A model generated the notes under the pieces. That model did no database searches and was not told where the DNA came from. It saw only the letters and a list, made by a program, of their open reading frames with translations. DNA of 64,000 nt from Strongylocentrotus purpuratus (lineage: Eukaryota; Echinodermata; Echinoidea; Camarodonta; Strongylocentrotidae). The stretch lies in assembly GCF_000002235.5 (NCBI RefSeq), contig NW_022145604.1, positions 117,097 through 181,096 of the forward strand, written 5' to 3'. Numbering within the stretch: position 1 is the first letter of the stretch; each line of letters starts with the position of its first letter. This document shows positions 12,201-24,500 of the stretch, in pieces. The position numbers and the translations under genes were made by a program.

Positions 12201-15200
12201 TCATAAGTAATCTGGAAATTACTGATTTACATGGACAGAACAGCATAAACCTCCCTGAAGTATATGCTCGAGAGCAGATACCAGTGTCAGAAGATGACAT
12301 ACCAAGAGAAGGAGACCTCGTGAAATGGCCATACCTTCAAGACATCCAGCTACCGACCTCAGATGAAGATGTGCATGTTGGTCTGTTAATAGGAAGTAAC
12401 ATTCCAAGGGCCATGGAACCAGTCGAGGTCATAAATAGTGAAGTACCTAACGGCCCTTTCGCATGTAAGACAGCTCTTGGCTGGATAGTGTACGGAGCAA
12501 CTAAGGATCAGGCCAAGCAACATACAATTCATTCTCACAGAGTAAAGGCCAAGACAAACATTGATCAACAACTCGAAAGTCTGTTCAATCAGGACTTTAA
12601 TGAGCGAATTATCAACGACAAACAAGAGAAGTCGCAAGAGGACTTGTCCTTCATCAAGAAAGTTGAAAAGTCAATTAAGCAGCAAGATGATGGACATTTT
12701 GAAATTGGTTTGCCTATGAAAAGAGAGGAAGTTAAACTTCCTAACAATAGGAGTCAGGCAACGCAGAGGGCGGCTCACTTGAAGAAAAGGTTTGAGAGGC
12801 AGCCAGATTTCAGACAGGACTACACCGAATTTGTGACCAAGATGCAGAACAAAGGTTATATGGAGAGGGTGCCCGAACATGAAACCAAGAGGGATGATGG
12901 CCGTGTTTGGTATTTACCACACCATGGAGTCGTACACCCACAGAAGAAGAAACTTAGAGTCGTCTTTGACTGCTCGGCCGAATTTGGAGTGTTCTGTCTC
13001 AACCGAGAGCTGTTACAGGGGCCGGATCTAACTAACACACTGTTTGGAGTTTTGACAAGGTTTCGGCAAGACAAAGTGGCCTTGATGGCGGATATTGAAG
13101 GCATGTTTTCGCAAGTTCGAGTACCCAAAGACGACAGAGATCTCCTTCGCTTTCTTTGGTGGGAGAAAGGAGACATTGAGCAGCCCTTGACTGACCATAG
13201 AATGAAAGTACATGTATTCGGAGCAGTATCATCCCCATCATGCGCTAACTTTGCGCTGAAGAGAGCAGCTCAAGAACAAGCAGACAGTTTCTCAAATGAA
13301 GTCACAAGCACAATTCAGAAGAATTTCTACGTAGATGACTGTTTGTTCTCAACTCCCAGTGTACAACAGGCAGTTAAATTGGCAACAGATGTAACAGCTG
13401 CATGTGAAGGGAGAGGATTTCATCTTACCAAGTGGGTTTGTAACGAACCAGAGGTAATGAAGACGATTCCAGAAAAGGAAAAGGCAAAGAGTGTTCAAGA
13501 TCTGAGCTTAGACAACAAGAATCAAGTCACAGAAAGGGCCCTTGGCATCATATGGTCCACAAGTGAAGATACATTTGGTGTCAAGATAGATCTGAAGGCC
13601 AAACCGCTGACAAGAAGGGGGATTTTATCCACAGTGAGTTCTGTGTTTGACCCTTTGGGCTGTGTATCACCAGTGGTGCTGCCAGCAAAACAGCTCCTAC
13701 AGACATTGTGCAGATCTCAACTAGGATGGGATGCAGAAATTCCAAGTGAGCTGATGAGGAAATGGCTACAATGGAGGACTGAGTTACCAAAGCTCATGCA
13801 ATTCAAGATGGATCGATGTCTGAAGCCAGACGGCTTCGCACCACAATCAGTCACCCTGCATCATTTCTCCGATGCGAGCGAAAAGGGCTATGGTGTTGTC
13901 TCATACCTCAGATGGGAAAATGAAGACGAGGTACAGATGAAATTCGTAACAAGTAAGGCAAGAGTGGCACCATTGAAAGAGGTATCCATTCCCAGAATGG
14001 AGTTGACAGCAGCGAATGTAGCAGTGAGGATAGACCACATGATCAAGCAGGAGCTAGATATTCCTATTGAGGAAACATACTTCTGGACAGATAGTCAGAC
14101 TGTACTTGGATACATCAATAACAGTACTGCTAGATACAAGACTTTCGTGGCAAATAGACTAGCCGTGATTCGTGATGGATCAAAGCCTTCGCAGTGGCGA
14201 TATGTTGAGTCTTCGCTCAATCCAGCAGACATATGTTCGAGGGGAATAACAGTGGACAAGTTTCTTGAACTTGAATATTGGAAGGATGGACCAGCTTTCC
14301 TTCGGCACCCAGAGAAGGAGTGGCTTGCAACGAGTGAAGTCCCTCATTGCAAATTGATAGATGAGTTGGAAGTAAAGAAATCCTGCCTTGCCACTGAAGT
14401 TACCCCAGAGAAAGAAGTGCCAAACCACACTCATGAAGTGATTCATCACTACTCAGACTGGATTAGGATGAAGAGAGCAGTGTGTTGGCTGAGAAGATTC
14501 ATAAGATGGATCACATTGAAATCTGAGGCCAAAGATGTGTCCGAAGGTGACAGTTTGAAAGGACGGATTACACTCCAGGAAATGGACGCAGCTGAGATGG
14601 TGATCCTGAAGTTTGTGCAAAAGGAAAATTTTGCACAGGAAATCAAATGTCTGGAAAGCAAGGACCCCTCTGGGGTACAAAGAGGAAGACAGAAACCAGG
14701 AGTGAAGAAAACCAGTCCAATCTATAAGCTTGATCCAGTGCTTGATGAGGGACTGTTAAGAGTGGGAGGAAGACTCCAGAAGAGTTCCCTACCAGACAAT
14801 GCAAAGCACCAAGTAATTCTCCCAAAGAAAGGGCATGTCTCAAAGTTGATCCTGGAGAATCTACATAAAATGTCAGGACATATGGGGAGGAATTACATGC
14901 TGTCCAGCCTTCATCAGAAATACTGGATGCCCAGTGCCAAGGCAGCTATCGGGAGAATGATCAGCAGCTGTATTTCTTGCAGACGCCATAGAGCTAAGAT
15001 TATGCAACAGAAGATGGCAGATCTGCCAGCTGATCGAGTGAGACCTGATGAACCCCCCTTTACGAAGGTTGGAATTGATTACTTTGGACCATTGGTGGTG
15101 AAGAGAGGGCGATCAGAGGTAAAAACATATGGAGTGATGTTCACCTGCTTAGCTATCAGGGCAATACATATAGAGAAGGCCGAGAGTCTGAGCACTGACT

Positions 15201-18200
15201 CATGCATTGCTGCCATTAGGAGATTCATCGCCAGACGGGGAACAGTAAAAGAAATGAGGTCAGATAATGGCACAAACTTGATCGGAGCACAAAGAGAACT
15301 AAAACGTGAGATTGAGAACTGGAATCAGGCTCAGATCAGTGATGCTATGTTGCAGCGCAACATCCAGTGGACATTCAACCCTCCGGGTGGCTCCCATCAC
15401 GGTGGCGTGTGGGAGCGTCAAATTCGTACTGTGAGGCAGGTGCTCTTCAACTTGGTTAGGCAACAAAGACTGGACGATGAAGGTTTACAGACCTTCCTGT
15501 GTGAAGCTGAAGGTATCATCAATGGGAGGCCTATAACCAAAGCCTCAAATGACCCTAACGACTTGGAAGCATTAACGCCAAACCATTTGCTTCTGATGAA
15601 GTCCCAACCAGCACTACCTCCGACAATAACTAGAGAAACTGATATCTATGTAAGAAGAAGATGGCGACAGGTCCAGTACATGTCGGATCTGTTCTGGCGC
15701 AGATGGACGAAGGAGTATCTACCCCAGTTACAGCAAAGGCAGAAGTGGGTGGAGCCACATCGCAATCTTCAGGTGGACGACTTGGTGCTCGTGGTAGATC
15801 AGACAATACCACGAAACTTTTGGTTGCTGGGCCGAGTTTCTCGAGTACTTCCTGATGCTGAGGGCTTGGTTCGAAGAGCAGAGGTGAAGACGAAATTGGG
15901 CGTCTACTTAAGGCCGATCAGCAAGCTGTGCTTCATATTGGAAGGGGACGCGTAAGCAGAACGAGTTATTTGACACCCACTGGATCAATGTGAAATCGTT
16001 TTTGGAAACCATTTGTTTTGTGAATATCGAGCTTGCGAAATTTGAAATAGAAAGAGAAACCGCCACAAGTTTTTTGTGAAATTAGAAATGGAGATCATTT
16101 ACCTTTTCGCAATGGAGGAGCTTAATTGTTCGCCAAATCACCTTCACACCTTTGAAATTGATATTTGTTGATATTGGAGCCTACAAGTGAAATTTGATCT
16201 TTTTGTGAATTGCCTGTATCACCGCTCAGCTGAAATTGGATCAATGCAATTTGCCATTAATGAAAACAAATATGTTTTGATTTGCAAAACATAATTCGTG
16301 AAAAGGAAGCATTTCTACAACGTTTAAAGTTTATAAAATTGGTTTTAATACCACAAGGAATTACATTTGAAAAGCCAGTTGTGCCTGGATTTGGATATCA
16401 TCACGTTTGTTTTGAAATTTGATGACCATCAAGAGCTCACTTTGATTCTTTCGCGAAGAGAGGAGCACGTTTATCGCGATAGGCTCAAGTTTACATGGAG
16501 AGACTGAAAGTATGTACTGTAATCCTGTGCATATGGAGCCATAACATTGAGGTCTGATAATATTAGCGAGCCAAGTGGACATGGACATAATTGTGCTACG
16601 CTTGTTTAACCAGAACTATGAAAAAACTCTAACAGAAGACTGAAAGAAACTCTGTTTAAGATGCATGAAAGTTATAATTGTTTTTTGGAAACAAATTTGT
16701 CTAAGTTTGGTGTACTGTACCAATCCCATCATTTGTTTTGATGTAAAGTTAAAGAGCAAAAGGAAATTCATACAAGTTATTTATATCATGCTACATTTCA
16801 CAATAATTGATTAATGCTTGTAAGATTGATTTCTTGTTGTTGCTTGGAAACAGGTCTACTCGTTTTTCAAAATTTATGACTGACGTATTTTGGAATGAAG
16901 ACATTTCTGAATTGCATTTTTGAGTATTTTGGGGGGCAAAATTTGGATAAAATGGCAGTCACTAAAGAAATTTTGGTATTCATGTATAACCACTAAAATA
17001 TAGAGTATCAAACAGCTAATTGTCACACATACCAGTACAGTATTTCATTTCGCTTTGGTTTTTCAGTGTAATTTACATACACTGTACATGTATCTTTAAT
17101 CAAGGAATTTCCAAGCAAGTTGACAGACATTTTTGAGGACTAAATGGAACATTTTTTTTTGTAATGATAATTTGTTCCTTTTAATACAACTTGTGCATGA
17201 TTCTGATAAGTTGTAATATCTTTGAAATCAACAGACATATTTTGGAAACCATGACAATAAGTTTAGAAGGTTAGCAATGTTCTGTAAATCATGATTTGGG
17301 TTTCTTGATGTGTTGCCAACATGAGGATTGTAAGGGTTGTTTTTCTTTTTAAGATTCTGGGTATTAAATGCCATATGCTCACAGTAAAGGCAAATGCAGT
17401 GTGTATCTGAGTTTTGAATCAAAAGTTATATATTCAGACCACAAGACATTGCCAGTTGTCTTGAAAGTGTTAAGAGGTGTTGTTTTTAACGACTTTCATG
17501 TTGTTCAATGCAAAGTGCATGAATTTAATTAAGTTGAAATTACAAACATCAAGGTGTTTCATTATGCAAACGATAAAGACAATAATATTGCCATTGTGTT
17601 ATGGTATTTTGCTATAAACATGAGTCAAAAATTATTATGTGCATTATTGTTTTTTGAAACAAATTTTTGTTTATTGATTGTTTTTTATACATGCCATTTA
17701 TTCTTGGTAGATACGTTATAATGTTAGATGTAACATGACACACAGATAGTTAAGAAAATATTCTTGGTAGTTTTGATTATTTAGTACATGTATTGTTTCA
17801 TTGAGCCTTGTATACATGTATGTCAGGTATGCCAAATAAAAAATAGCATCCGTGTTGTTACGAAGCGAGTATTGGCTTTCGGTTCATAGAAAAATTGCAG
17901 CTATGTTGTAAGTTGTTATTCGCTCTATTATGAGTGGTATAGATAGATTGTGAAGTTCCAATCATTTGGCAGGATGAACAATACGTGTATACCAAGGACA
18001 GTTGACACTTGACAGTTTTATCAGTTTAAAAGCGTTCTGTATTTGTTGTTGCGAAAAACCTATTTTAGGAAATCAGTATCACCGTCACAGTTTGTGACTT
18101 GCTTTATTGATTATCACTGTGCATTACATGAGTAATTAGGTTTTAGTTATACGCCGATAGGCTACAGTAATTTGTTGGTAGATTGATGAGTGAGCTAGAG

Positions 18201-21200
18201 ATTTAGGATCATTTTATTGGCATTTGTGTTTGAGTACATTGGAAGCTCAGTGTAACAAGGTCTTTGGGGCCCTTAATTCCCAAGTTTTGACAGGAATGTT
18301 GTTTTTATTGGACTTCGTTCAACCGAGTTTCCGTTGTATGTTGATGTTTATTGATTAAGTGTTATAGAATGGTAATTTCCAAGTGATTTATATTGAAAAT
18401 TAAGGGGCCGGAAATGTAACTTCCAAACAAACCAGAACTTGTGAAGAGCGCCACCTTGTGGCGAAGTTTAGACACTGTATATAAAATAGGGCTGACGATA
18501 TGAACCCGGGAAACCGAATGGTCTTTCAACCTTCTTTTTCTGTCAAGAAAGTGCTCTATTTACTTGAATACTGGACATGAATCATGGGATAGGTCACTAG
18601 AGAACGCATTTGTTTGCATGGAGAATGTTTCGATGAGAAGAAAGCAGAATTAAAGTTTGTTTTAGACAGATTATAACCAGTTTTTCATCGATTGACCTGT
18701 CTTAGTTGAACTGTGTAGCTGTATTGAGTAAGTGCAACGCACCGTGACAATTTGCTAGTAGGCCTAATAGTATTTACACCTGAGATACACGTGAGAACTT
18801 ATTACGAGGTGAATGACCTTTGCGACATGTGAGTGTTGTGGGAGCAAAGTAAAGAGGACAGAGCTGAGAAGCGTATGGAGCAAGTCAGATCACGGGTTCA
18901 AATATTAAGGCGCCAGTCAGACGCATGAGAGAACAAGAGAGATTTTACAAGATGGCAATATCTAAATTATGGCACTTACAATGGGACTTGGGTTCTATTA
19001 ACATGATCACACCCTTTCCCACTTTTTTTTCACTCACAAGATTCACCTAATGAGGTATCTTAATGGAACTTGGGTTCTATCAACATGATCATATCCTTTC
19101 CCCTCTTTCATTTCACTCACAAGATTCACCGAAGGAGGTATCTTAATGGGACTTGGGTTCTATTAACATGATCACATCCTTCCCACTTTTATTTCACTCA
19201 CAAGATTCACCGAAGGAGGTATCTTAATGGAACTTGGGTTCTATCAACATGATCACACCCTTTCCCCTCTTTCATTTCACTCACAAGATTCACCGAAGGA
19301 GGTATCTTAATGGAACTTGGGTTCTATTAACATGATCACACCCTTTCCCCTCTTTTATTTCACTCACAAGATTCACCGAAGGAGGTATCTTAATGGAACT
19401 TGGGTTCTATTAACATGATCACACCCTTTCCCCTCTTTTATTTCACTCACAAGATTCACCGAAGGAGGTATCTTAATGGGACCTGGATCTCTGATTGCTC
19501 CATGGATGAAGAAATTCTTAGTCATATTTTCGACTCCTGGAGAAGGTTTCTTCATAAGTCGTCCCTTCGAGGCCACATATATCCATCTTCTGTTTGGTCT
19601 CCGAGACCGCAACCTTGGGGGGATCATGGCCAACTTTACCTCCAATTTGATGTCTGCCATGCGACAGCTTGAGCACTGCTGGCAGGATATCGTCAGAGAC
19701 ATCGAACACGGCACCATCTCGTATCTCAACCTAGAGTCCGACGTCCAGAAAAAGTTTTCAAAATCGTTGGGGAGTGGAGACCCGGAGAGGGCCGCTGAGC
19801 TCAAAACAGAGTTCGAGAAGGGTTTCGATGGTATCATTCGACGGGTATGGCCACATATACATTACATCAATGCCGTAGATAGCGCAGGACTTAAAGGCGT
19901 ACTACTCGATACATATGCCAAAGGTATGCCATGTCTAATCTTTAATAAGCACTACGGTAAATGGTCGAATAACAAATATTCTAAATATGAATTAGTGAGA
20001 GAAGCTGTCTTTATTATTGGGGAAAAGTTGATTATGAAGTACGCATGATAGTGTACTAAGAGATTTCTTAAAGAAAACAAAATCGTGCGCACACCCCACC
20101 TCATTCAGAGTGGTCTCGGGCTAGTCGAATTATTTTGTGACGTACGTCACAGACCACATCTATGTTTGAGTACATCTGATCATAGTATCAAGTTGATAGC
20201 ACTATTGAAGCTTTTATCGTGAAACCAAGGTAATTTGATTTGTTTATTAATAGTGGAATACAAATCGTGATTGGCAGCCAATGGCGGAATCGTTAATAGA
20301 ATATGCACAAATTAAAATACATATAGAACACAATATTGCAAATGGTCATACAAACAGCACGATTAAAACATAATAATCAGCGTACGAAGACCATCGTGGA
20401 TTAAATGATTTAAGAAAAGAAATTTAAAGTCTTAAATTATAAAACATAATTCTATGGAGAGAAGTTTTTGTAGTTAGATCGGCCATATGGTAATCATTGC
20501 TAAACGAATTATTGAAGGCTACGTTAGCTTGTTTTCGGAATCAATAGGAATAGCCCAACATGAAGCCGGTTCACAACATCATTGGATTTTTTTTAAATAA
20601 TTATTTATATAAAGCTAAGAGGCTTATTAGTATTTGACTACGGTCAATGTTTTTAAATGGCATGTGTATTCCAGGTCCGGTAGCAAGTCGCCGAGCATAC
20701 TTTAAACAAGACAGGTCAGGTACCGAGTCGATGGGCATACTTTAAACAAGACAGGTCCGGTACCAAGTCGCTGGGCATACTTTAAACAAGACTGGTCAGG
20801 TGCAAAGTCGCTGGGCATACTTCAAACAAGACAGGTCAGGTACCGAGTCGCTGGGCATACTTTAAACAAGACAGGCCAGGTACCGAGTCGCTTGGCATAC
20901 TTCAAACAAGACAGGTCCGGTACCAAGTCGCTGGGCATACTTTAAACAAGACATGTAAGGTACCAAGTCGCTGGGCATACTTTAAACAAGACTGGTCAGG
21001 TACCGAGTCGCCGGGCATACTTCAAACAAGACAGGTCAGGTACCAAGTCGCCGGCATACTTCAAACAAGTCTTGTTATCATTACCCTCTAGTAAAGCCTC
21101 TGTGACTGAGAAAGTGTTCTGATTTCTTGCAGGTGTCCGATGTACGCACCTGGTTTAGGGGCGACAGAAGGAATGATGGGTATCAACCTATGGATCACAT

Positions 21201-21470
21201 CAGGCAAAGACGAGTTCGTCCTTTTACCGGGGTATACAGTCTTTGAGTTCATTCCAGAGGAGAATATGTAAGTCCTGTTTAGATGACTATATCGCTCTCT
21301 CTCAATCAACTCTCTCTGTATCCCCTTCCTACCCCCGCCGCTCCCCCCCCCCCCCCCTCTCTCTCTCTCCCTCTCTCTCTCAAGTTCATTCCAGAGGAGC
21401 GTCTGGTTAGATAACTATATATACAGCCCTCTCTTAATCACCTCTCGCTGTATCCCCCTCCAACCTCCCC

Positions 21471-21505
<35 letters not shown>

Positions 21506-24500
21506 GAGTTCATTCCAGAGGAGAATATGTAAGTCCTGTTTAGATGACTATATCGCTCTCTCTCAATCAACTGTCTCTGTATCCCCCTCTCACCCCCGCC
21601 GCCCCCCCCCCTCTCTCTCTCTCTCTCCCTCTCTCTCTCGAGTTCATTCCAGAGGAGCATGTGTAAGTCTTGTTAGATAACTATATATACCGCCCTCTCT
21701 TAATCAACTCTCTCTGTAGAAAAGAAAAAAAAAAAAAAAAAGGATTAAATTGAACAACCCCAATCTGAAACAATTATTGATGTCTAACCCAATTTTTACT
21801 CGTGAATTATTGGGTTACATATACGATACTAATCGTTTTAGATAGCTTTTAAAGCTATTAGGGATCCCCTTAACTTATGTCGATCCTGTAATAATATATA
21901 AAATGAAGTATTTGCGGTTTTTCCAAGAACAATTGCAACTAACTCTCATCTCGCCTTTTATGTGCATTTTATGCAATTTTAATATTGCAGCCTTTTTTTT
22001 TTTTTTTTTTTTTTTTTTATAAAACCATATCACTATTAATTTCATTTCACCAAGGAAAGTCGCTCGTGGGCTTGATTTCCGAAGCCCACGCCAAAGCTAT
22101 ACACGAAATTGACTGGCGCAAATAATCTTTGAGATTGAAGAGTGCCATCTAAACGAAGAACCAACCAACCAACCTTCCTACCCCCGCCGCTCCCCCCCCC
22201 CCCCCCCCCTCTCTCTCTCTCTCTCTCCCCTCTCTCTCTCAAGTTCATTCCAGAGGAGCATGTGTAAGTCATGTTAGATAACTATATATACCGCCCTCTC
22301 TTAATCAACTCTCTCTGTATCCCCTCTCTGTATCCCTGATAACACACTATTGCGATCAACGGAGACGGTCGCTTTCTCTAAAAGCTCCTAATTGGCGTGT
22401 ATTATATAGAATTTTGGCGGGAATTTCGAACCAGCCGCACCCCTCTGAACTCGACGGCAGCTGAGTCAATCCTGTACCGTGTCCAGCCCATCGGACTATA
22501 CGAGCTTTCGCCGTAGCAATCTCGTTGTTGGATCACATCTTCACGTTTTAACTCGTTCGTCACTTTAGTCAAGGCAAAGGTCTAGGAGGTGACCCTAAGT
22601 GGCAATCCTGTGGTGATTTATTGCACTCATTTTCATCCCTCCATTCACGTACGATTAACAACTTAAATAACACAGCCTTGAAAGGTAAGAATTTTCACTT
22701 ATCCTACTAATCTTAATTATGCGCGTTTGAAAATTGAATGGCGTCGATTTCTCTCTCCTCTTTATCTTCGGGGGAAGAGAATTATATGACGGCCGTTGCT
22801 GAGAAATACCGGGACGATGTACATGATTTAGGTGAAGGTATATCTTCTGACGGTACTACGGTCCCGGAAGATAGTGACATTGCAGATTGTTCATGGAAAA
22901 CGGCAGTACGCAAAAAATCGAAAAAGAGGCCAAGGGTTAGAAGCAATAGTGATGGAGTGTTACATGAAAAGAATAACAAAATACCCAAATTCTCCCGCTC
23001 GACACCAACTCATTCTGAGGGTAAAGTAGTTATTGTTGGATTGGAGAATAAGAATGTGTGCAGAGCCAACCCCGTGAAGGTTGTAAAACAAATTCATGAT
23101 CTTGTAGGCAGAGTAAAAGATATGGTAAAAGAAAGAAACATGTTGATTGTGAGATGTGAGAGCGAAAACCAAATACCCAAACTGTTGGAATTAACCCAGT
23201 TGGCGGGCATTAATGTGAAAGTTACACGATACGATGGGAGCCAATCAACCACTAAAGGAGTTAAGCCCCAGTCCCATATAAAGCCGGACCAGCACGGACG
23301 AGCACGGACCACTCCGGACCATCCCGGACCATGGTCTGGGGTGATCCGGGATGGTCCGGGATGTTTTGTTCAAAAAAGTGTGATGCTTTTAAGCTACAGT
23401 CCCATATACGTCCCGGACCGTCCCGGACCATCCCGGACCCCATCCGGGGTAATCCGGGATTCGGTCCGTGTTGACACCGTGTTGGCACCGGGGTGGTCCT
23501 GGATGGTCCTGGATGGTCCTGGATGGTCCTGGCCGGTCAATAACTCACTCCCGGACTGCCACGGATCAACACGGACCGCCCCGGCGCCACTACGGATGAC
23601 CCCGGACCCAGCACGGTGGCTACACGGATCACCCCGGATCAAACTATTGTCCCGGACCGTCCCGGACCACCCCGGCAGTTTTTGACCGTCAAAAACATCC
23701 GGGGTCGACTCCCGGACCGCCCAGGACCATCCAGGACCATCCAGGACCATCCAGGACCACCCCGGTGCCAACACGGTGTCAACACGGACCGAATCCCGGA
23801 TCACCCCGGATGGGGTCCGGGATGGTCCGGGACGGTCCGGGACGTATATGGGACTGTAGCTTAATTCACAAGATTGATCCCCAAATCAGTAACGAGGAAA
23901 TAGAGGAAGTTTTGAAAGAACAGAATGTAGTGAACGCTAAAAGATTTATGAAGAAGATCAAAGGAGAAATGGTAGCAACCCCTTCCGTTCTCCTCACTTT
24001 CAAGGGTAAAAACTTACCCGAGTCCATACATTTTCTGTATGAGGTAAAGCAAGTGGATGACTATATCCCTCCTGTGCCGCGATGCCATAAATGTCAGTTA
24101 TTCGGACACATTAGGCAAACTTGTAAAGGCAATATCCGATGTGTTAGATGCGGGGGAGAACATGAGTTCGAAGATTGCCCTAATAAGGAGAACCCTAAAT
24201 GCCTCAGATGTGGTGAAAACCACTCTGCAGCTTACCAAGGTTGTAAATTTTATGCAGAGGCGAAGCAAATTCAAAAAATAAAATTACAGGAAAACCTCAC
24301 TTATGCCCAAGCGGCCAAGGCCCATCGTGCACAGATACATGAAAATGCCGTTACTGACATGGATAATCAGAAAGACATGGGTAGTGCAAATCTAAACAAA
24401 CCTGCCAAAAAACATAACACAGAATCAAGGCCAAATAACCCTCAGAGAGCCAATCCGAATCCTCAGAGAGCCAATCCGAACCCTCAGGCCCATACCCCAC

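Larger units (their letters stand above)
9832..18980 (+). mobile_element. BEL/Pao LTR retrotransposon, recent insertion in GH3 intron 3
   Basis: 9,149 bp, same strand as the host gene. Two 566-bp LTRs (TGTAAC...CTTACA) look identical base for base. They are flanked by the 5-bp duplication ATGGG at 9827-9831 and 18981-18985. Removing the element plus one ATGGG restores the 82-bp array unit exactly. Internal order is Gag, zinc knuckles, protease, reverse transcriptase, RNase H, integrase, which is diagnostic of BEL/Pao. One frame break separates the start of Gag from the rest. A 2.46-kb noncoding stretch lies before the 3' LTR. Confidence 0.95.

Noticed and set aside
11117..15812. Many minus-strand frames opposite BEL pol
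   Set aside because: Shadows of the 1,653-codon frame; no domains.
15956..18414. Envelope gene in the BEL element
   Set aside because: No frame long enough and no signal peptide, fusion or transmembrane pattern.
23394..23864. Overlapping open frames on both strands rich in Pro, Gly and Asp
   Set aside because: They come from the repetitive CCCGGACC palindrome; the frames mirror each other and show no domain.
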